Shown: positions 7,563 through 17,379, counted from the first letter of the stretch. The stretch: DNA of 54,789 nucleotides from Deltaproteobacteria bacterium (GCA_016196825.1 JACPWY010000027.1:1-54789); one strand, 5' to 3'. The notes: generated by a model from the letters alone, not told the origin. Made by a program: numbers and translations.

Positions 7563-8525
7563 ATGAAATCGGTTTCCGTCGTCATTCCAGTCTATCGATC
7601 CGCGCCCTCGCTCGAGGAACTGACACAACGGATTAGTAAAGTCTTGGCTGAAACTCCCTATGAAATCATCTTTGTGAACGACGGAAGCCCCGATGAGAGC
7701 TGGAGCGTCATTGAGCGGCTGGCCCGTCAGTCGGGTTCGGTGCGCGGCTTTTCGATGCTGCGCAACTTTGGGCAGCACAACGCATTGCTCGCCGGCATCC
7801 GCGCCGCCCGATACGACACCATCGTCACCATGGATGACGATCTCCAACACCCGCCCGAGAGCATTCCGCGCCTTCTCGCTGAGCTCGGCCAATTTGACGT
7901 AGTGTACGGCTACCCTGAGAGGGAACGGCATTCGCTCTTTCGGGCGCTTGCGAGCCGCGCAACAAAGATGGCGCTGCAAGAGGCGCTGGGCGCCGGCACC
8001 GCTCGGCAGGTGAGCGCGTTCCGCGTCTTTCCCACGCGTTTGAGGGAGGCTTTTCGCGATTACCACTCACCCAACATCTGCATCGATGTCTGTCTGACCT
8101 GGGGAACATCCCGCTTCACCGCCATTTCCGTGCCGCACCACCCACGCAAGTTCGGCGAATCCAACTACACTCTGGGACAGCTGATTCGACATGCGGCCAA
8201 CATGATGACTGGCTTCACCGTACTGCCCCTTCAAATAGCGAGTTGGGTGGGATTCATTTTCACTGCATTTGGGTTTTGCATCTTGGCCTACGTTCTCACT
8301 CGGTGGTGTCTCTACGGATCTATCGTGCCCGGCTTTGCCTTCACCGCATGCGAGATAGCGATCTTTTCGGGCATCCAGCTTTTTAGTCTGGGCATCATGG
8401 GCGAGTACCTGGCCCGCATGCACATGCGCTCTCTCGACAAACCCACCTATGTCATCGCAGAAGAGACCCCTCAAAGCCGCGAAACCACCATCTATACGGG
8501 GACCATTCATGAAGCACGCCGTTAG
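7563..8525 (+). CDS. polyprenyl-phosphate glycosyltransferase (GT2, GtrB/ArnC-like)
   Basis: Transfers a sugar from a nucleotide donor to undecaprenyl phosphate at the inner face of the inner membrane. The GT2 domain shows IPVYRSAPSLEEL, FVNDGSPDES and the DXD box MDDDLQHP (Asp91 region), followed by two C-terminal membrane helices (about residues 235-300), the layout of GtrB, ArnC and DPM1. It lies divergent from the wecE-like gene and is followed by a PMT-like protein with a 17-bp overlap. The pair makes sense as a lipid-linked sugar synthase plus the transferase that uses it. Confidence 0.9.
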   Translation: MKSVSVVIPVYRSAPSLEELTQRISKVLAETPYEIIFVNDGSPDESWSVIERLARQSGSVRGFSMLRNFGQHNALLAGIRAARYDTIVTMDDDLQHPPESIPRLLAELGQFDVVYGYPERERHSLFRALASRATKMALQEALGAGTARQVSAFRVFPTRLREAFRDYHSPNICIDVCLTWGTSRFTAISVPHHPRKFGESNYTLGQLIRHAANMMTGFTVLPLQIASWVGFIFTAFGFCILAYVLTRWCLYGSIVPGFAFTACEIAIFSGIQLFSLGIMGEYLARMHMRSLDKPTYVIAEETPQSRETTIYTGTIHEARR

Positions 8526-9843
8526 CGTCACCCATGAGCCATGGACGCCTCGGCTGATTCAATCTCAACCACGCTCTAGTCGCGCTATTTGTGGAATTCT
8601 CGCTCTTTCGTTCTTTCTTCACTTTTGGCGCCTCGATGTTCCGCGGCAAGTGGTGTTCGACGAGGTCCACTATGGCAAGTTCGTCAACAGCTACTGTTGC
8701 ACCCACGCACGTTTTTTTGACGTGCACCCGCCGCTCCCAAAGCTTCTCATAGCAACCACGGGGCGTTTGGCTGGCATGGATGGGACATTTTCTTTTGAGT
8801 CCATCGGTTTGAATTACGGCTCGCAACCCGTCTTCTGGTTGCGTTTCTGGCCGGCCGTGGTGGGGACGCTGCTGCCGGTCGTTTCGTATTATCTGCTGCT
8901 GGAGCTTGCCGTTTCACCGGCGACGGCCCTCCTAGGCGCACTAGCCCTGACCCTGGAGAACGCGACTCTTGTCGAGACCCGCTACATCCTGCTTGATGGC
9001 TTTTTGATCTTTTTTATCCTAGGGGCCATGCTCTTTTCTCTTAAAGCGCGAAGAGAATCGCTGGACTGGGCCGCACTCGCCGGTGCCTGCGCCGCCGCGG
9101 CCTGCCTGACAAAGTTCACGGGCCTTGTGACCGCACTGTGCCCTATCGTCTTTCTTTTTCCATTGCGGAAACGGAGTATTCAGCAGCTCGCCGCGTTTCT
9201 CGGAACTTTCATCGTGATCTTTCTCGGCACCTGGTTGATTCATTTCCGCAATCAAAGACTTCCCGGCGTAGGTGACGCCTTCATCATTCCTACGCACAAC
9301 TTCTTCCACGATCTCGTCGCTTACCACAAAGAGATGTACCGCGCGAATTCGACGATTACGACGGGTCACCCCGACGCGAGCCGCTGGTGGACCTGGCCTA
9401 TACTGAAGACACCCCCATTCTATTGGACCGGCAGCCATCGGTTCATCTACCTGTTCGGCAACGTTGTGTTGTGGTGGGGAAGTCTCGTCGGCATGGTCCT
9501 CATGGTGACTCACTGGCTCCTGGGCCGGCTGGGGCGCGTGAAGCCTCTCAATCTCAGACCCTTCGGCTTTGCGGTCCTCATGTATTTTGCCTACTACGTC
9601 CCGCTTTGGCCCATCCAACGTCCGCTCTTCATGTACCACTACCTGGTCGCGGTCTGGCTCGCCGTCATTGCCAATGTGGCGTGGCTGGAACACCTCGGGT
9701 GGCTCCCCCGATACAAAAGGGCCTTCCTGATTACGGTCGGCGTCGGTTTTGTGATCGCACTCCCGCTCACCTACGGCTGGGAAGTTCCGCACAAATACCT
9801 GACATTCCTCTATTGGCGCCCTGAGTTCTTCCTCAAGAACTGA
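8509..9843 (+). CDS. dolichyl-phosphate-mannose-protein mannosyltransferase-like (GT39/PMT)
   Basis: A polytopic membrane glycosyltransferase. The ATG at 8509 (MKHAVSV) overlaps the upstream gene's end by 17 bp and is preferred to the in-frame ATG at 8449. The luminal catalytic Asp-Glu pair is in VVFDEVHYGKF (Asp51, Glu52), and FFDVHPPLPKLL (His73) is the second PMT signature. About ten membrane spans follow. Bacterial PMTs add sugars to exported proteins from a polyprenyl-linked donor. With the GtrB/ArnC-like gene upstream this suggests protein O-glycosylation or lipid modification on the periplasmic side. Confidence 0.85.
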   Translation: MKHAVSVTHEPWTPRLIQSQPRSSRAICGILALSFFLHFWRLDVPRQVVFDEVHYGKFVNSYCCTHARFFDVHPPLPKLLIATTGRLAGMDGTFSFESIGLNYGSQPVFWLRFWPAVVGTLLPVVSYYLLLELAVSPATALLGALALTLENATLVETRYILLDGFLIFFILGAMLFSLKARRESLDWAALAGACAAAACLTKFTGLVTALCPIVFLFPLRKRSIQQLAAFLGTFIVIFLGTWLIHFRNQRLPGVGDAFIIPTHNFFHDLVAYHKEMYRANSTITTGHPDASRWWTWPILKTPPFYWTGSHRFIYLFGNVVLWWGSLVGMVLMVTHWLLGRLGRVKPLNLRPFGFAVLMYFAYYVPLWPIQRPLFMYHYLVAVWLAVIANVAWLEHLGWLPRYKRAFLITVGVGFVIALPLTYGWEVPHKYLTFLYWRPEFFLKN

Positions 9844-9850
9844 GCGGTCC

Positions 9851-11491
9851 CTAGAACGTGACTTTCCGGCGGGCTTTGAGAACGCCGTTTAAGTCCTTCC
9901 TCACCTCTGGAGTGGTGAGCTCGACCTCAACCTCCCATTTGGCACTGGGCTCTGTCACCACGATCTCGGTCTGATCGAGGAACTCACTTTGAAGTTCTCC
10001 ATCTTTATACCAACGGATCGCGATGTATTGCCCTTCGCCCCGCCCATCGTGACGGAACTGACCAAGGGGCTGCGTCTTCACGAAAACCCTCTGGCCGGTC
10101 GTTTCTGCGTGTGATTCTATGCTGTCGATCATGCTCACGGTCGCAAAGAATTTGATCCAGTTGTTTTCCTTGCAGACCGGGCAGAACTGGTCTGACATCA
10201 TGTTTCGCATGAGACAGGTGTTGTGTGTCGGCCGGTAACCCTCCCTCCTCGACCCTTGGAAAAGGGGGTAGGCGCCGATGTGATTTGAATCGAAATTGTA
10301 CTCCTTCTTGAACTCATGGACCGTGATGTTGGAGACCCAGTTGTCGCCATCATGCACCTTCTCCTCAAAGGTGAGCTGATGCGTGCCCGACGAAAAACCC
10401 TGCTCAATCTTGAAATCATAAAACTTGCGATCGGCCTGCTGCTCGCTGTCGATCGGCAGTTGCTCCCCATCGAGCTTCACAACAACATCGTCACTCGTCT
10501 GAAGACCTGACAGTGAGATTGTCATGAAGAGGGAATCCCACTTCCCATCACTCGTCATCTTGGCAGTGTACGGCCCCTTTGAGAGATTCACCCAGGGCCA
10601 GCTCACGTTGCGTGCCACACTCGGCTCTTCAGCCACAGACCCGTCGGTCCAATGTGACCACCCCAGTGAGCTCACCGAGTAAGAGTGGTTCGCGCCAAAA
10701 TAGCCGCCGCCATCATACTCTTCACCGATTTCGCCGACCGAGTGGCCCAGCTCATGGCGCAGCACGACCATTCCAGAGCGAGGACTGGAGGTCGAAATCG
10801 AAAATTCCCCGCCGAGCCCCCCGTAATGGGGATCGTTGCCGATCAAGATGGGGTAGTCGCAACCGGGCGCTTTGCTGCAGGCGTCGTGAGCGGCCGTGGC
10901 ATTGCCCGTGAAGATCGCGCGCAACGTGTCGCCTTGGCGATAGAGTTTAAACGCGGTGTCTTTCGGAGTGTCGTTTTTCCCAATTCCCGATTCGTGGCTC
11001 GGCCGGAACACAGCGAAAACGTTGAAGATCGGTAGGTACGAAGCAAAGGTCTTGCTTTCAAAGATCTGAGCGGTGAGCCGCTTCATGTCGGTCAGAAATT
11101 TTTCCTTTTCATTCGCTGTGTAGCCGTCACCCATGAAGACCAGATTGATGCGATTCTTGACGTTGCCGTTTTCGATGAGAGTGAAGACCTCATCCTGAGC
11201 CCCTTCATCGTCTCCATCGTCGAAACGATCCATCACCTTACGGCTCGCTAGAAGGTCAAACACCATCGCGGCCTTGGGTGCGCAGACCTCGACGATCTGT
11301 TCGCTCGAGACCGGCGAATGTTCCACAAAATAGCGCGGGGCTCGTCTCTCGACGATCCGATCGGCGGCCACATCCCGCTCCTGCCAACGGGAGGTCAGTA
11401 GCTGACGCCCATTCACCCCTTCAGAATATTTTGAACAAAACGACGACGCAAAAAGCGGTGCCGCAACCAAAGCTGCCAAGACAATTTTCAT
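9851..11491 (-). CDS. secreted M64-family metallopeptidase
   Basis: A zinc peptidase of the IgA-peptidase M64 family, 546 residues from the ATG at 11491. An in-frame start four codons earlier is less likely. A Sec signal peptide covers about 1-19. The catalytic zinc site is HELGHSVGEIGEEY with His246, Glu247 and His250. The MGDGYTANEKEKF box near residue 120 is also typical of M64. The late part (after CPVCKEN) looks like a beta-sandwich C-terminal domain. It is transcribed against the flanking glycosyltransferase genes. Confidence 0.9.
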   Translation of the reverse strand: MKIVLAALVAAPLFASSFCSKYSEGVNGRQLLTSRWQERDVAADRIVERRAPRYFVEHSPVSSEQIVEVCAPKAAMVFDLLASRKVMDRFDDGDDEGAQDEVFTLIENGNVKNRINLVFMGDGYTANEKEKFLTDMKRLTAQIFESKTFASYLPIFNVFAVFRPSHESGIGKNDTPKDTAFKLYRQGDTLRAIFTGNATAAHDACSKAPGCDYPILIGNDPHYGGLGGEFSISTSSPRSGMVVLRHELGHSVGEIGEEYDGGGYFGANHSYSVSSLGWSHWTDGSVAEEPSVARNVSWPWVNLSKGPYTAKMTSDGKWDSLFMTISLSGLQTSDDVVVKLDGEQLPIDSEQQADRKFYDFKIEQGFSSGTHQLTFEEKVHDGDNWVSNITVHEFKKEYNFDSNHIGAYPLFQGSRREGYRPTHNTCLMRNMMSDQFCPVCKENNWIKFFATVSMIDSIESHAETTGQRVFVKTQPLGQFRHDGRGEGQYIAIRWYKDGELQSEFLDQTEIVVTEPSAKWEVEVELTTPEVRKDLNGVLKARRKVTF

Positions 11492-11599
11492 GTTTTCCCC
11501 CACGCATGGAAAATATCATGCCCCACCGCGCTCGACTTCACACCGTGCGTCACAGCCCCTTTAGAATTTTCCCAAAACTGCCGAAAAGACTTATATCCA

Positions 11600-12631
11600 A
11601 TGCTAGCCGAATCTCTGCCATCCCCCCTTCGGGTGGGCTCTCGTGCCGCCGCCCAGAGACAAGTCGATCTCATCTCTATCGTCGTACCTGTCTATAGCGG
11701 CGAATCGCATCTGAAAAATCTGATTTCTGAAATGATCCCTTTCACCAAAACTCAAACGACTCCCTTGGGCCGTGCCTACCGGATCCAAGAGGTGATTTTC
11801 GTCCACGATGGCGCACAAGATGGATCCGACATCGTGATGAAGGAAATGGCTGCCGAGCATTCCTTTGTCCGCTTGATCTGGCTCTCAAGGAATTTTGGAC
11901 AACACGCTGCAACGCTTGCGGGTATGGCGAGTACCGTTTCCAATTGGGTTGTGACGATGGATGAAGATGGGCAGCACAATCCCGCAGACATACAAAATCT
12001 TTTAGACGTTGGAATCCGTTCAAAGAGTACGCTGGTGTACGGGAAGGCCGCCAATACTCCGCCCCACGGATGGGTTCGCAATATTGCCAGTCAGGTTGCC
12101 AAAAGCGTTTTCGCAATCTTGATGGGGAGCAAAGACACTTCGTATTTCAGCAGCTTTCGAATGATAGATGGTGAGATAGCGCGGAGTCTTGCCGCCTATT
12201 GTGGCCATAACGTCTATCTCGACGGCGCACTCAATTGGGTGACATCGCACGCCGAGGTGTGTCCGGTACACCTCCGCACTACTCAGGGAAGAAAATCAAC
12301 TTACAGTTTCGGCCGCCTCACCAGTCACTTTTTTCGAATGACAATGACCTCGCGGCGGTCTCCGCTGAGGCTGATAGCCTATTTGGGTTTTCTATCGGTG
12401 CTAGTGACCTTGGCCCTGAGCGCTTGGGCGGCTTGGGACAAGATTCACGGCAACGTTCCCATTCAAGGCTGGACGTCTCTTTTCCTTTTGATCTCATTCT
12501 TCTTTGGCGTCGTTTTGCTGTCTATCGGCGTGATCGCCGAATACATCGGATCCTTGCTTTCCGTGAGCATGGGAAGGCCGCTTTATTTGATTGTCTCTCG
12601 ATCTTCCACGTCCCGAAAGATGCCGTGCTAG
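11600..12631 (+). CDS. second GtrB/ArnC-like glycosyltransferase (GT2)
   Basis: A 343-residue membrane-anchored GT2 enzyme related to the gene at 7563. It has IVVPVYSGESHLKNL, FVHDGAQDGSD, and the DXD-type box MDEDGQHNP. Two C-terminal hydrophobic helices (about 250-325) end in a GVIAEYIGSLL segment that is typical of GtrB-like enzymes. It probably builds a polyprenyl-linked sugar. The following SDR gene starts inside its stop codon (GTGCTAG), so the two are translationally coupled. Confidence 0.88.
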   Translation: MLAESLPSPLRVGSRAAAQRQVDLISIVVPVYSGESHLKNLISEMIPFTKTQTTPLGRAYRIQEVIFVHDGAQDGSDIVMKEMAAEHSFVRLIWLSRNFGQHAATLAGMASTVSNWVVTMDEDGQHNPADIQNLLDVGIRSKSTLVYGKAANTPPHGWVRNIASQVAKSVFAILMGSKDTSYFSSFRMIDGEIARSLAAYCGHNVYLDGALNWVTSHAEVCPVHLRTTQGRKSTYSFGRLTSHFFRMTMTSRRSPLRLIAYLGFLSVLVTLALSAWAAWDKIHGNVPIQGWTSLFLLISFFFGVVLLSIGVIAEYIGSLLSVSMGRPLYLIVSRSSTSRKMPC

Positions 12632-13632
12632 ACTCCTTAGTTTGGGTCATCGGAAAGGGCGGGCTCCTGGGCCAACACTTGAACGCGATGGTTTCGAAAG
12701 AGCCCTACCGAGCTGACGTTTGGGAGGCTCCCTTTCACTTTGCTTGGGAGGATCCCCAAAAGGTCCGCGACCAATTGCAAGCCGCCCTTCTGACTTTCCT
12801 CCCTCTTGCCCACCAGCATTACCGGAGCTTCTCAATCTTTTGGGCCGCCGGAAGAGGCATTATCGGTTCCACGGAGGAATCGATGTCGAGGGAGTCACAG
12901 ACCTTGGAGAATTTTCTCTCTGCCTTCGGAGACATCCGAATGGCGAACCGATCGATTCCCGGTCTGTTTTTCTTAGCCAGTTCGGCCGGCGGGGTGTACG
13001 GCGACAACGATTCTCTTCCGTTCAACGAGGCCTCCGCCTGCCAACCAGTCTCGCCTTACGGGCACCACAAACTCCGGCAAGAAGGAATGGTGCGGACGTT
13101 TGCCAACCAACATCCTGGCATCGCCGTTCTCATCGGAAGAATCTCAAGCCTTTACGGTCCCGGACAAAACCAAAACAAGGCCCAAGGGCTCATTTCTCAG
13201 ATTTCCCGACGGATCCTTCATCGATTTCCCATTTCTATTCTTGTTCCACTAGATACGTTGCGCGATTACTTGCACGTTGAGGATTGCTCGCATTCCATCC
13301 TTCATTGCGCATCGCGAATCCTCCATATGCCGACAAGCCAAAGGTCGCAGGCCGTCAGCCTAAAAATCTTTGCCTCGGAAGAGCTGTGCACGATAGCTCG
13401 GGTTCTGGGAATTTTTTCACACATTTCCGCGGAGAAGCCGAAGTTTCTTTGTTCGGAAAAGGCGAGCAGTGGCCTCCAGGTGAGGAAAATGCAATTCCGA
13501 TCGTGCGTTGATTTCGGGGGCACCGCTCCCAAAGCGCGTCCGCTTCTTGAGGGAATTGCCTCACTTCACCGACACCATTTCCAGCTCATGCAGGCCGGAA
13601 AACTAGCGCACCCCACACCTTTAGTGCTTTAG
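12625..13632 (+). CDS. NAD-dependent epimerase/dehydratase (extended SDR)
   Basis: A sugar-nucleotide SDR of about 335 residues. The Rossmann glycine motif is WVIGKGGLLGQHL and the catalytic pair is in SPYGHHK (Tyr-x3-Lys). FFLASSAGGVYG supplies the conserved serine strand. I chose the GTG at 12625 because it overlaps the glycosyltransferase stop by 7 bp and begins directly before the Rossmann motif. The longer open frame back to 12235 runs through the upstream gene in another frame and is rejected. The 3' end overlaps the convergent SGNH gene by 12 bp. Confidence 0.8.
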   Translation: MLDSLVWVIGKGGLLGQHLNAMVSKEPYRADVWEAPFHFAWEDPQKVRDQLQAALLTFLPLAHQHYRSFSIFWAAGRGIIGSTEESMSRESQTLENFLSAFGDIRMANRSIPGLFFLASSAGGVYGDNDSLPFNEASACQPVSPYGHHKLRQEGMVRTFANQHPGIAVLIGRISSLYGPGQNQNKAQGLISQISRRILHRFPISILVPLDTLRDYLHVEDCSHSILHCASRILHMPTSQRSQAVSLKIFASEELCTIARVLGIFSHISAEKPKFLCSEKASSGLQVRKMQFRSCVDFGGTAPKARPLLEGIASLHRHHFQLMQAGKLAHPTPLVL

Positions 13633-14808
13633 AGTCGGAACTTTGATGTGTTCCGCGAGCGCACGGGCAATCAACCCGCAGACTTCGGGGTTGTAGTGGT
13701 GACTGTCGACGTAAGCCGCCTTATCAAATTTCACTAAAAGATTGGAAATATTGATGAGCCCCGGAACTCTGAGCCTCGCCACCCGCTCAAAAAGACTCTT
13801 CATAAAACCTCTCAGATAGGGGCTGTAGAACATTTCGAAGAGCTGATATTTGAGATCGTATGCGTAAAGGGGAACAGGTTGCCAGAAAAACAGGGACTGA
13901 ATCCCAGCATTTTGGGCGACGAGTTCGGTGATTCTACGATTGTGCAGGAAATACGCGAGAATCTGATCGACCTTTTGATCAACAGGAAGTCTGTTGCTAT
14001 CAATCGCGGGTTCTTTTGAAGCGCCCGCTTCCGACAATGAGCCTCCCGCTATTTTGCGTCTCAGTCGGACCAAGAGTTTGGAGATTGGCAGTTCCTCGAC
14101 AAACGTTCGTAAAGCTAGTCCCCTTTTTTCGTTCTTTTCGGCGCCTCTCCAGGATTCCGAAATAGCCGAGAAATTCAATGGCTCATCACTTAAGTCTCGA
14201 TACTCCCCAACGATGCTTTCATTGAGACCGTCCAGAAAAATCACCGCATTTGGATGAAGCCCACGCCGGAGAAGACTTAAGAACAGAGCCTGCTCCTGAG
14301 TGCTAAAGTAATAACCCCTTCCATAATTCGACACGACAATGCACTTACCCGGATGGGTTTTGCTGAGAATCCTTTCGAGCTGGGCGGGAATGGTGTCCGA
14401 ATCCCTCACACCGTAACCCCAGCTCGTCGATCCCCCAAAAAAGAAAATTCGAAAAGGGCTCTCACCAGGTCGCAACTGTGTTTCACAGGAAGGACGCCCG
14501 TTCGAACGGATTCCTTGCCGAGACACATTGACGTACCGACCCGCAAAGGGAGCTTCGGCAAAATGGGTCCAAGGGGTGGGCTCGAGCTTCACTTTGCGCC
14601 ATGTCTCATTGAGCAAAGCGGCAATTTCTTCTGTTGAGGTGCCACCGTAGGCTGCCTCCAATTTTCTTTCGATCTCTCCTTGAGCAAGGCCGGGGGCTGT
14701 CTGCGGTGGTTTCAAGCTGATGAAAACCGCGGACAAGAGGTTGATAACGATAAAAAGGAGCACGGCAGAGAGAACAACTTGTGCAGTGTAAAGGTAAGTC
14801 TGTTTCAT
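13621..14808 (-). CDS. membrane-anchored SGNH/GDSL hydrolase
   Basis: A 395-residue protein with one N-terminal membrane helix (about 8-32) and a periplasmic SGNH domain. Block I is FFFGGSTSWGYGV with the likely nucleophile Ser127. The Gly and Asn blocks are around SNYGRGY and LDGLNE. The DxxH block is Asp368-Ser-His-His371. Such enzymes often add or remove acetyl groups on surface polysaccharides, in keeping with the surrounding glycan genes. It is the last gene of a three-gene minus-strand operon starting at 17292. Confidence 0.8.
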   Translation of the reverse strand: MKQTYLYTAQVVLSAVLLFIVINLLSAVFISLKPPQTAPGLAQGEIERKLEAAYGGTSTEEIAALLNETWRKVKLEPTPWTHFAEAPFAGRYVNVSRQGIRSNGRPSCETQLRPGESPFRIFFFGGSTSWGYGVRDSDTIPAQLERILSKTHPGKCIVVSNYGRGYYFSTQEQALFLSLLRRGLHPNAVIFLDGLNESIVGEYRDLSDEPLNFSAISESWRGAEKNEKRGLALRTFVEELPISKLLVRLRRKIAGGSLSEAGASKEPAIDSNRLPVDQKVDQILAYFLHNRRITELVAQNAGIQSLFFWQPVPLYAYDLKYQLFEMFYSPYLRGFMKSLFERVARLRVPGLINISNLLVKFDKAAYVDSHHYNPEVCGLIARALAEHIKVPTLKH

Positions 14809-14827
14809 GACACACGCGGAGTGCTGG

Positions 14828-15520
14828 CTATGCTTTTGTTGCCACGGTGGAGTACTGAAGCCCCAAAGGGATGCGACGCAACAGCTTTTCCATTCGTTGA
14901 TTCAGTAGCGCAGGTGTCGCATACCACAAGAAATCAACACGGACATCACACATCGACGTTTTTTCCCAAAGAGACTTCAGCTTCCGGGGGTAAACGAGCT
15001 TGACGCCAACATCGAATTCACAGCGGGCCACTATCCATTGAGAGACAATATTAAATGGATTGTGCTCAACGAGCACGGTCAGACCTCCCGAACGTGTCAC
15101 GCGACTCATTTCAGAGAGGAAGCTCATTCTTTCCGAGGGCTCAACGTGGTGCAAAACGCACACAGCCATGGTCACATCGAAGGCGCCGTCCGAATAGGGA
15201 AGATGTTTTCCATCATAAAGCTGGTAGGCGAATTGCGGAAACTGTTTCTGGGCTATGCCGAGCGATACGGCACTCACGTCCACCCCAGAGAGCTGGCCCA
15301 GTGATGAAAGATACGCGTGCGACAGTCCAATCCCACAGCCGATGTCCAACGCCTTTATCGAGGTTAAGTTCCCCAGTTTTTCTTGGGCTATCCGGTTGAG
15401 ATAATCGGCCCTCCATCGTGTGACATAGTCGTGCCATTTCTTACCAGGTATACCCGCCAACCCACGAAAGGACTCCGCGTAGTCTTTGGCGAATTCGTCA
15501 AACGAGGGTGGAGAGCTCAT
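14828..15520 (-). CDS. class I SAM-dependent methyltransferase
   Basis: About 230 residues from the ATG at 15520. The SAM-binding motif I is ALDIGCGIGLSHAYL, followed by the acidic strand SGVDVSAVSL and the motif YSDGAFDVTMAVCVLHHVEP. It belongs to the Methyltransf_11 type acting on small molecules or glycolipids. The start overlaps the upstream stop as ATGA, and 19 bp separate it from the SGNH gene, so all three genes form one operon. The substrate is unknown; a surface glycan or its lipid carrier is the obvious guess. Confidence 0.85.
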   Translation of the reverse strand: MSSPPSFDEFAKDYAESFRGLAGIPGKKWHDYVTRWRADYLNRIAQEKLGNLTSIKALDIGCGIGLSHAYLSSLGQLSGVDVSAVSLGIAQKQFPQFAYQLYDGKHLPYSDGAFDVTMAVCVLHHVEPSERMSFLSEMSRVTRSGGLTVLVEHNPFNIVSQWIVARCEFDVGVKLVYPRKLKSLWEKTSMCDVRVDFLWYATPALLNQRMEKLLRRIPLGLQYSTVATKA

Positions 15521-17292
15521 GATCGTGGAACCGGTGAATAGATCTCCAGATGCCATTCCGGAATCGTTTCAACGAGAGAAAAGCCGAACTCCGGCCCTAA
15601 TCGCTCCTTCACAAAGGGCGTCGGGTCATTCGTATCCACGAGCACCAAAGCACTCCGACTCCGAAGCGTGTCTTCCACTGAGCTGAGCCAGTGACTCTCG
15701 TCAGTGTAGGTTCGGTAGGCCCAGTGCCCACCAGGATTGGAGAGATTGGGAGATGTCGTGAGAAATAATGCGTGTATCCCTATTAACACCGCGCGATCCG
15801 TTCCGCCGTGGGTTTTTCCCCATTCAATTGTGTGGGCAAAGCGATTCCAGCGTTCAGCTTCGGAGGTCGCGACCCATATTCCCGATAAATTACTGGGGTA
15901 AGAAAGCTTAACGAGACGCTCGCCCCCCTTTTCATCGAATCCCTGCAATCTTGGTATCGCCTTTTGAAGTGTAATGAGCGAAACCGTGAGGCAGATCAAA
16001 AGCAAAGCTGTGTTTGTAATGGCACGATTGCGAGAAAGGGTAATGACCATCCAAAGAAAAGGCCCAATGGAGAGTGAGATGGCCCAGAAGATGTGATGGC
16101 AATCATCCCAGGGCACCACCTGATGAAGTGCCCCAATGGCCGAGAGAAAGATGACAACCAAAGAAGCCAGGCGTTTCGACGAAAAAAGGAGAAGGCCGAT
16201 CGACAAACTCACCCCGATCGCAAGCACCGCAATTCGGGATCCATATTGAAAGGAAAGTTGAAACTCCGTGTGAACTCTTCCCGCAAGACCTTCTGACAAC
16301 AGGCTCGCTAGTCCTAAAGCCATCATGGAAATCAATGCAATGGACGAGATTTTTTTCGACTGAAAGCTCGCTGGCAGGAGGACAGCAAGGAATAGAGCTC
16401 CCATGGCCCGCCATCCAAAAGAGTGGGGGGAGAAAATCTTGCGGATAATGTTGGCTGCACCGAAGGAATTGCCTGGCGAATAGTTTTTGTACCAGGGAAT
16501 GAGCTGCGTGAAACTCTGCTCAAAAACCTGACGAAACGACCCTATTGCAAAATGGATTGCCAGAAAAAGTGAGAGGAAGGCCGCGTGACCTGCGAAAAAT
16601 TGCACAACTTTCTTGTAGGATCGCTCGTGTCTGGCCATCGCCAGAAGGGTGAAGGTTTGTGCGCCAAAAAAAACAAGCCCCACCGGCTGGCGTGACCACA
16701 CGACACATTGACCGATAACACCCGTCCAAAACCACAGCTGGGTTTTGTCCTCATTGATCGCCTTCAAAAATAGGCACAATCCGACAGCTTGCAGCGCCAG
16801 CGAGTGAACGGAGGTCCATGGAAAGAAATGGCCACCGTAGCCTTCAAATTTGTAATAAAAGGGAGGCAGTAGCCACCAAACGACCATGGCCAGAAGGGCC
16901 GTGGAGCGGGGCAGAATCGAGCGCCACGCCCAATAGATAAATCCTGAATAGAGTGCATAAGACAGTAACGTATCGATTTTGAGGGCCCATACGTTGGGCC
17001 CGAGAAGACGAATGGCTAGTGCATGGAGATAGATGGTAAAAGCCCCATACATACTTTCCGTCTCTAAAAAAAGGCGTTGACCAAACGCAACATCAAGCGA
17101 TGGCTTGAACATGAAGCCATCGTGGTAAGCGTCCACGCCAATAGTGGAAAACGGGCCAAATACAATGAGCGTCACTGCCGCGACCACGACTGCCCAGAGA
17201 GTGTCGACGGGGCTCAACGGCTCGCAGTGCCGCTCTGCGACACTAGACAACCGCGAACGAACCCAATTCGTGAGGGAGTGTTCTTTGCTCAT
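15517..17292 (-). CDS. polytopic membrane protein, glycosyltransferase-C-like
   Basis: A 591-residue protein with roughly twelve hydrophobic spans between residues 28 and 455 and a periplasmic C-terminal domain. The first loop contains GVDAYHDGFMFKPSLDVAFGQ, an acidic loop placed like the catalytic loop of GT-C enzymes. I do not recognise a named family. First gene of the operon with the methyltransferase (ATGA overlap) and SGNH hydrolase. A TATAAT box lies at 17322-17317. Confidence 0.65.
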   Translation of the reverse strand: MSKEHSLTNWVRSRLSSVAERHCEPLSPVDTLWAVVVAAVTLIVFGPFSTIGVDAYHDGFMFKPSLDVAFGQRLFLETESMYGAFTIYLHALAIRLLGPNVWALKIDTLLSYALYSGFIYWAWRSILPRSTALLAMVVWWLLPPFYYKFEGYGGHFFPWTSVHSLALQAVGLCLFLKAINEDKTQLWFWTGVIGQCVVWSRQPVGLVFFGAQTFTLLAMARHERSYKKVVQFFAGHAAFLSLFLAIHFAIGSFRQVFEQSFTQLIPWYKNYSPGNSFGAANIIRKIFSPHSFGWRAMGALFLAVLLPASFQSKKISSIALISMMALGLASLLSEGLAGRVHTEFQLSFQYGSRIAVLAIGVSLSIGLLLFSSKRLASLVVIFLSAIGALHQVVPWDDCHHIFWAISLSIGPFLWMVITLSRNRAITNTALLLICLTVSLITLQKAIPRLQGFDEKGGERLVKLSYPSNLSGIWVATSEAERWNRFAHTIEWGKTHGGTDRAVLIGIHALFLTTSPNLSNPGGHWAYRTYTDESHWLSSVEDTLRSRSALVLVDTNDPTPFVKERLGPEFGFSLVETIPEWHLEIYSPVPRS

Positions 17293-17316
17293 TCCGGGGA
17301 GTGTGTGTAGATCTCA

Positions 17317-17345
17317 ATTATATCAGCACCCACCGAGATGCCCAA
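17317..17345 (-). promoter_or_regulatory. candidate promoter for the 17292-13621 operon
   Basis: On the minus strand a perfect TATAAT (17322-17317) lies about 25 bp before the ATG at 17292. A weak -35 TTGGGC (17345-17340) is 17 bp upstream of it. Confidence 0.5.
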
Positions 17346-17379
17346 GGGTGGTTAGGTCATGCTAGTTGGGCCGGTGGAC

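Noticed and set aside
9019..9792. Open frame antisense to the PMT-like gene
   Set aside because: It is a mirror of a strongly supported membrane protein gene and has biased charged composition with no family likeness.
12235..12624. N-terminal extension of the SDR frame upstream of 12625
   Set aside because: It runs through the glycosyltransferase gene in another frame; the Rossmann motif starts just after 12625 and the GTG there overlaps the previous stop.
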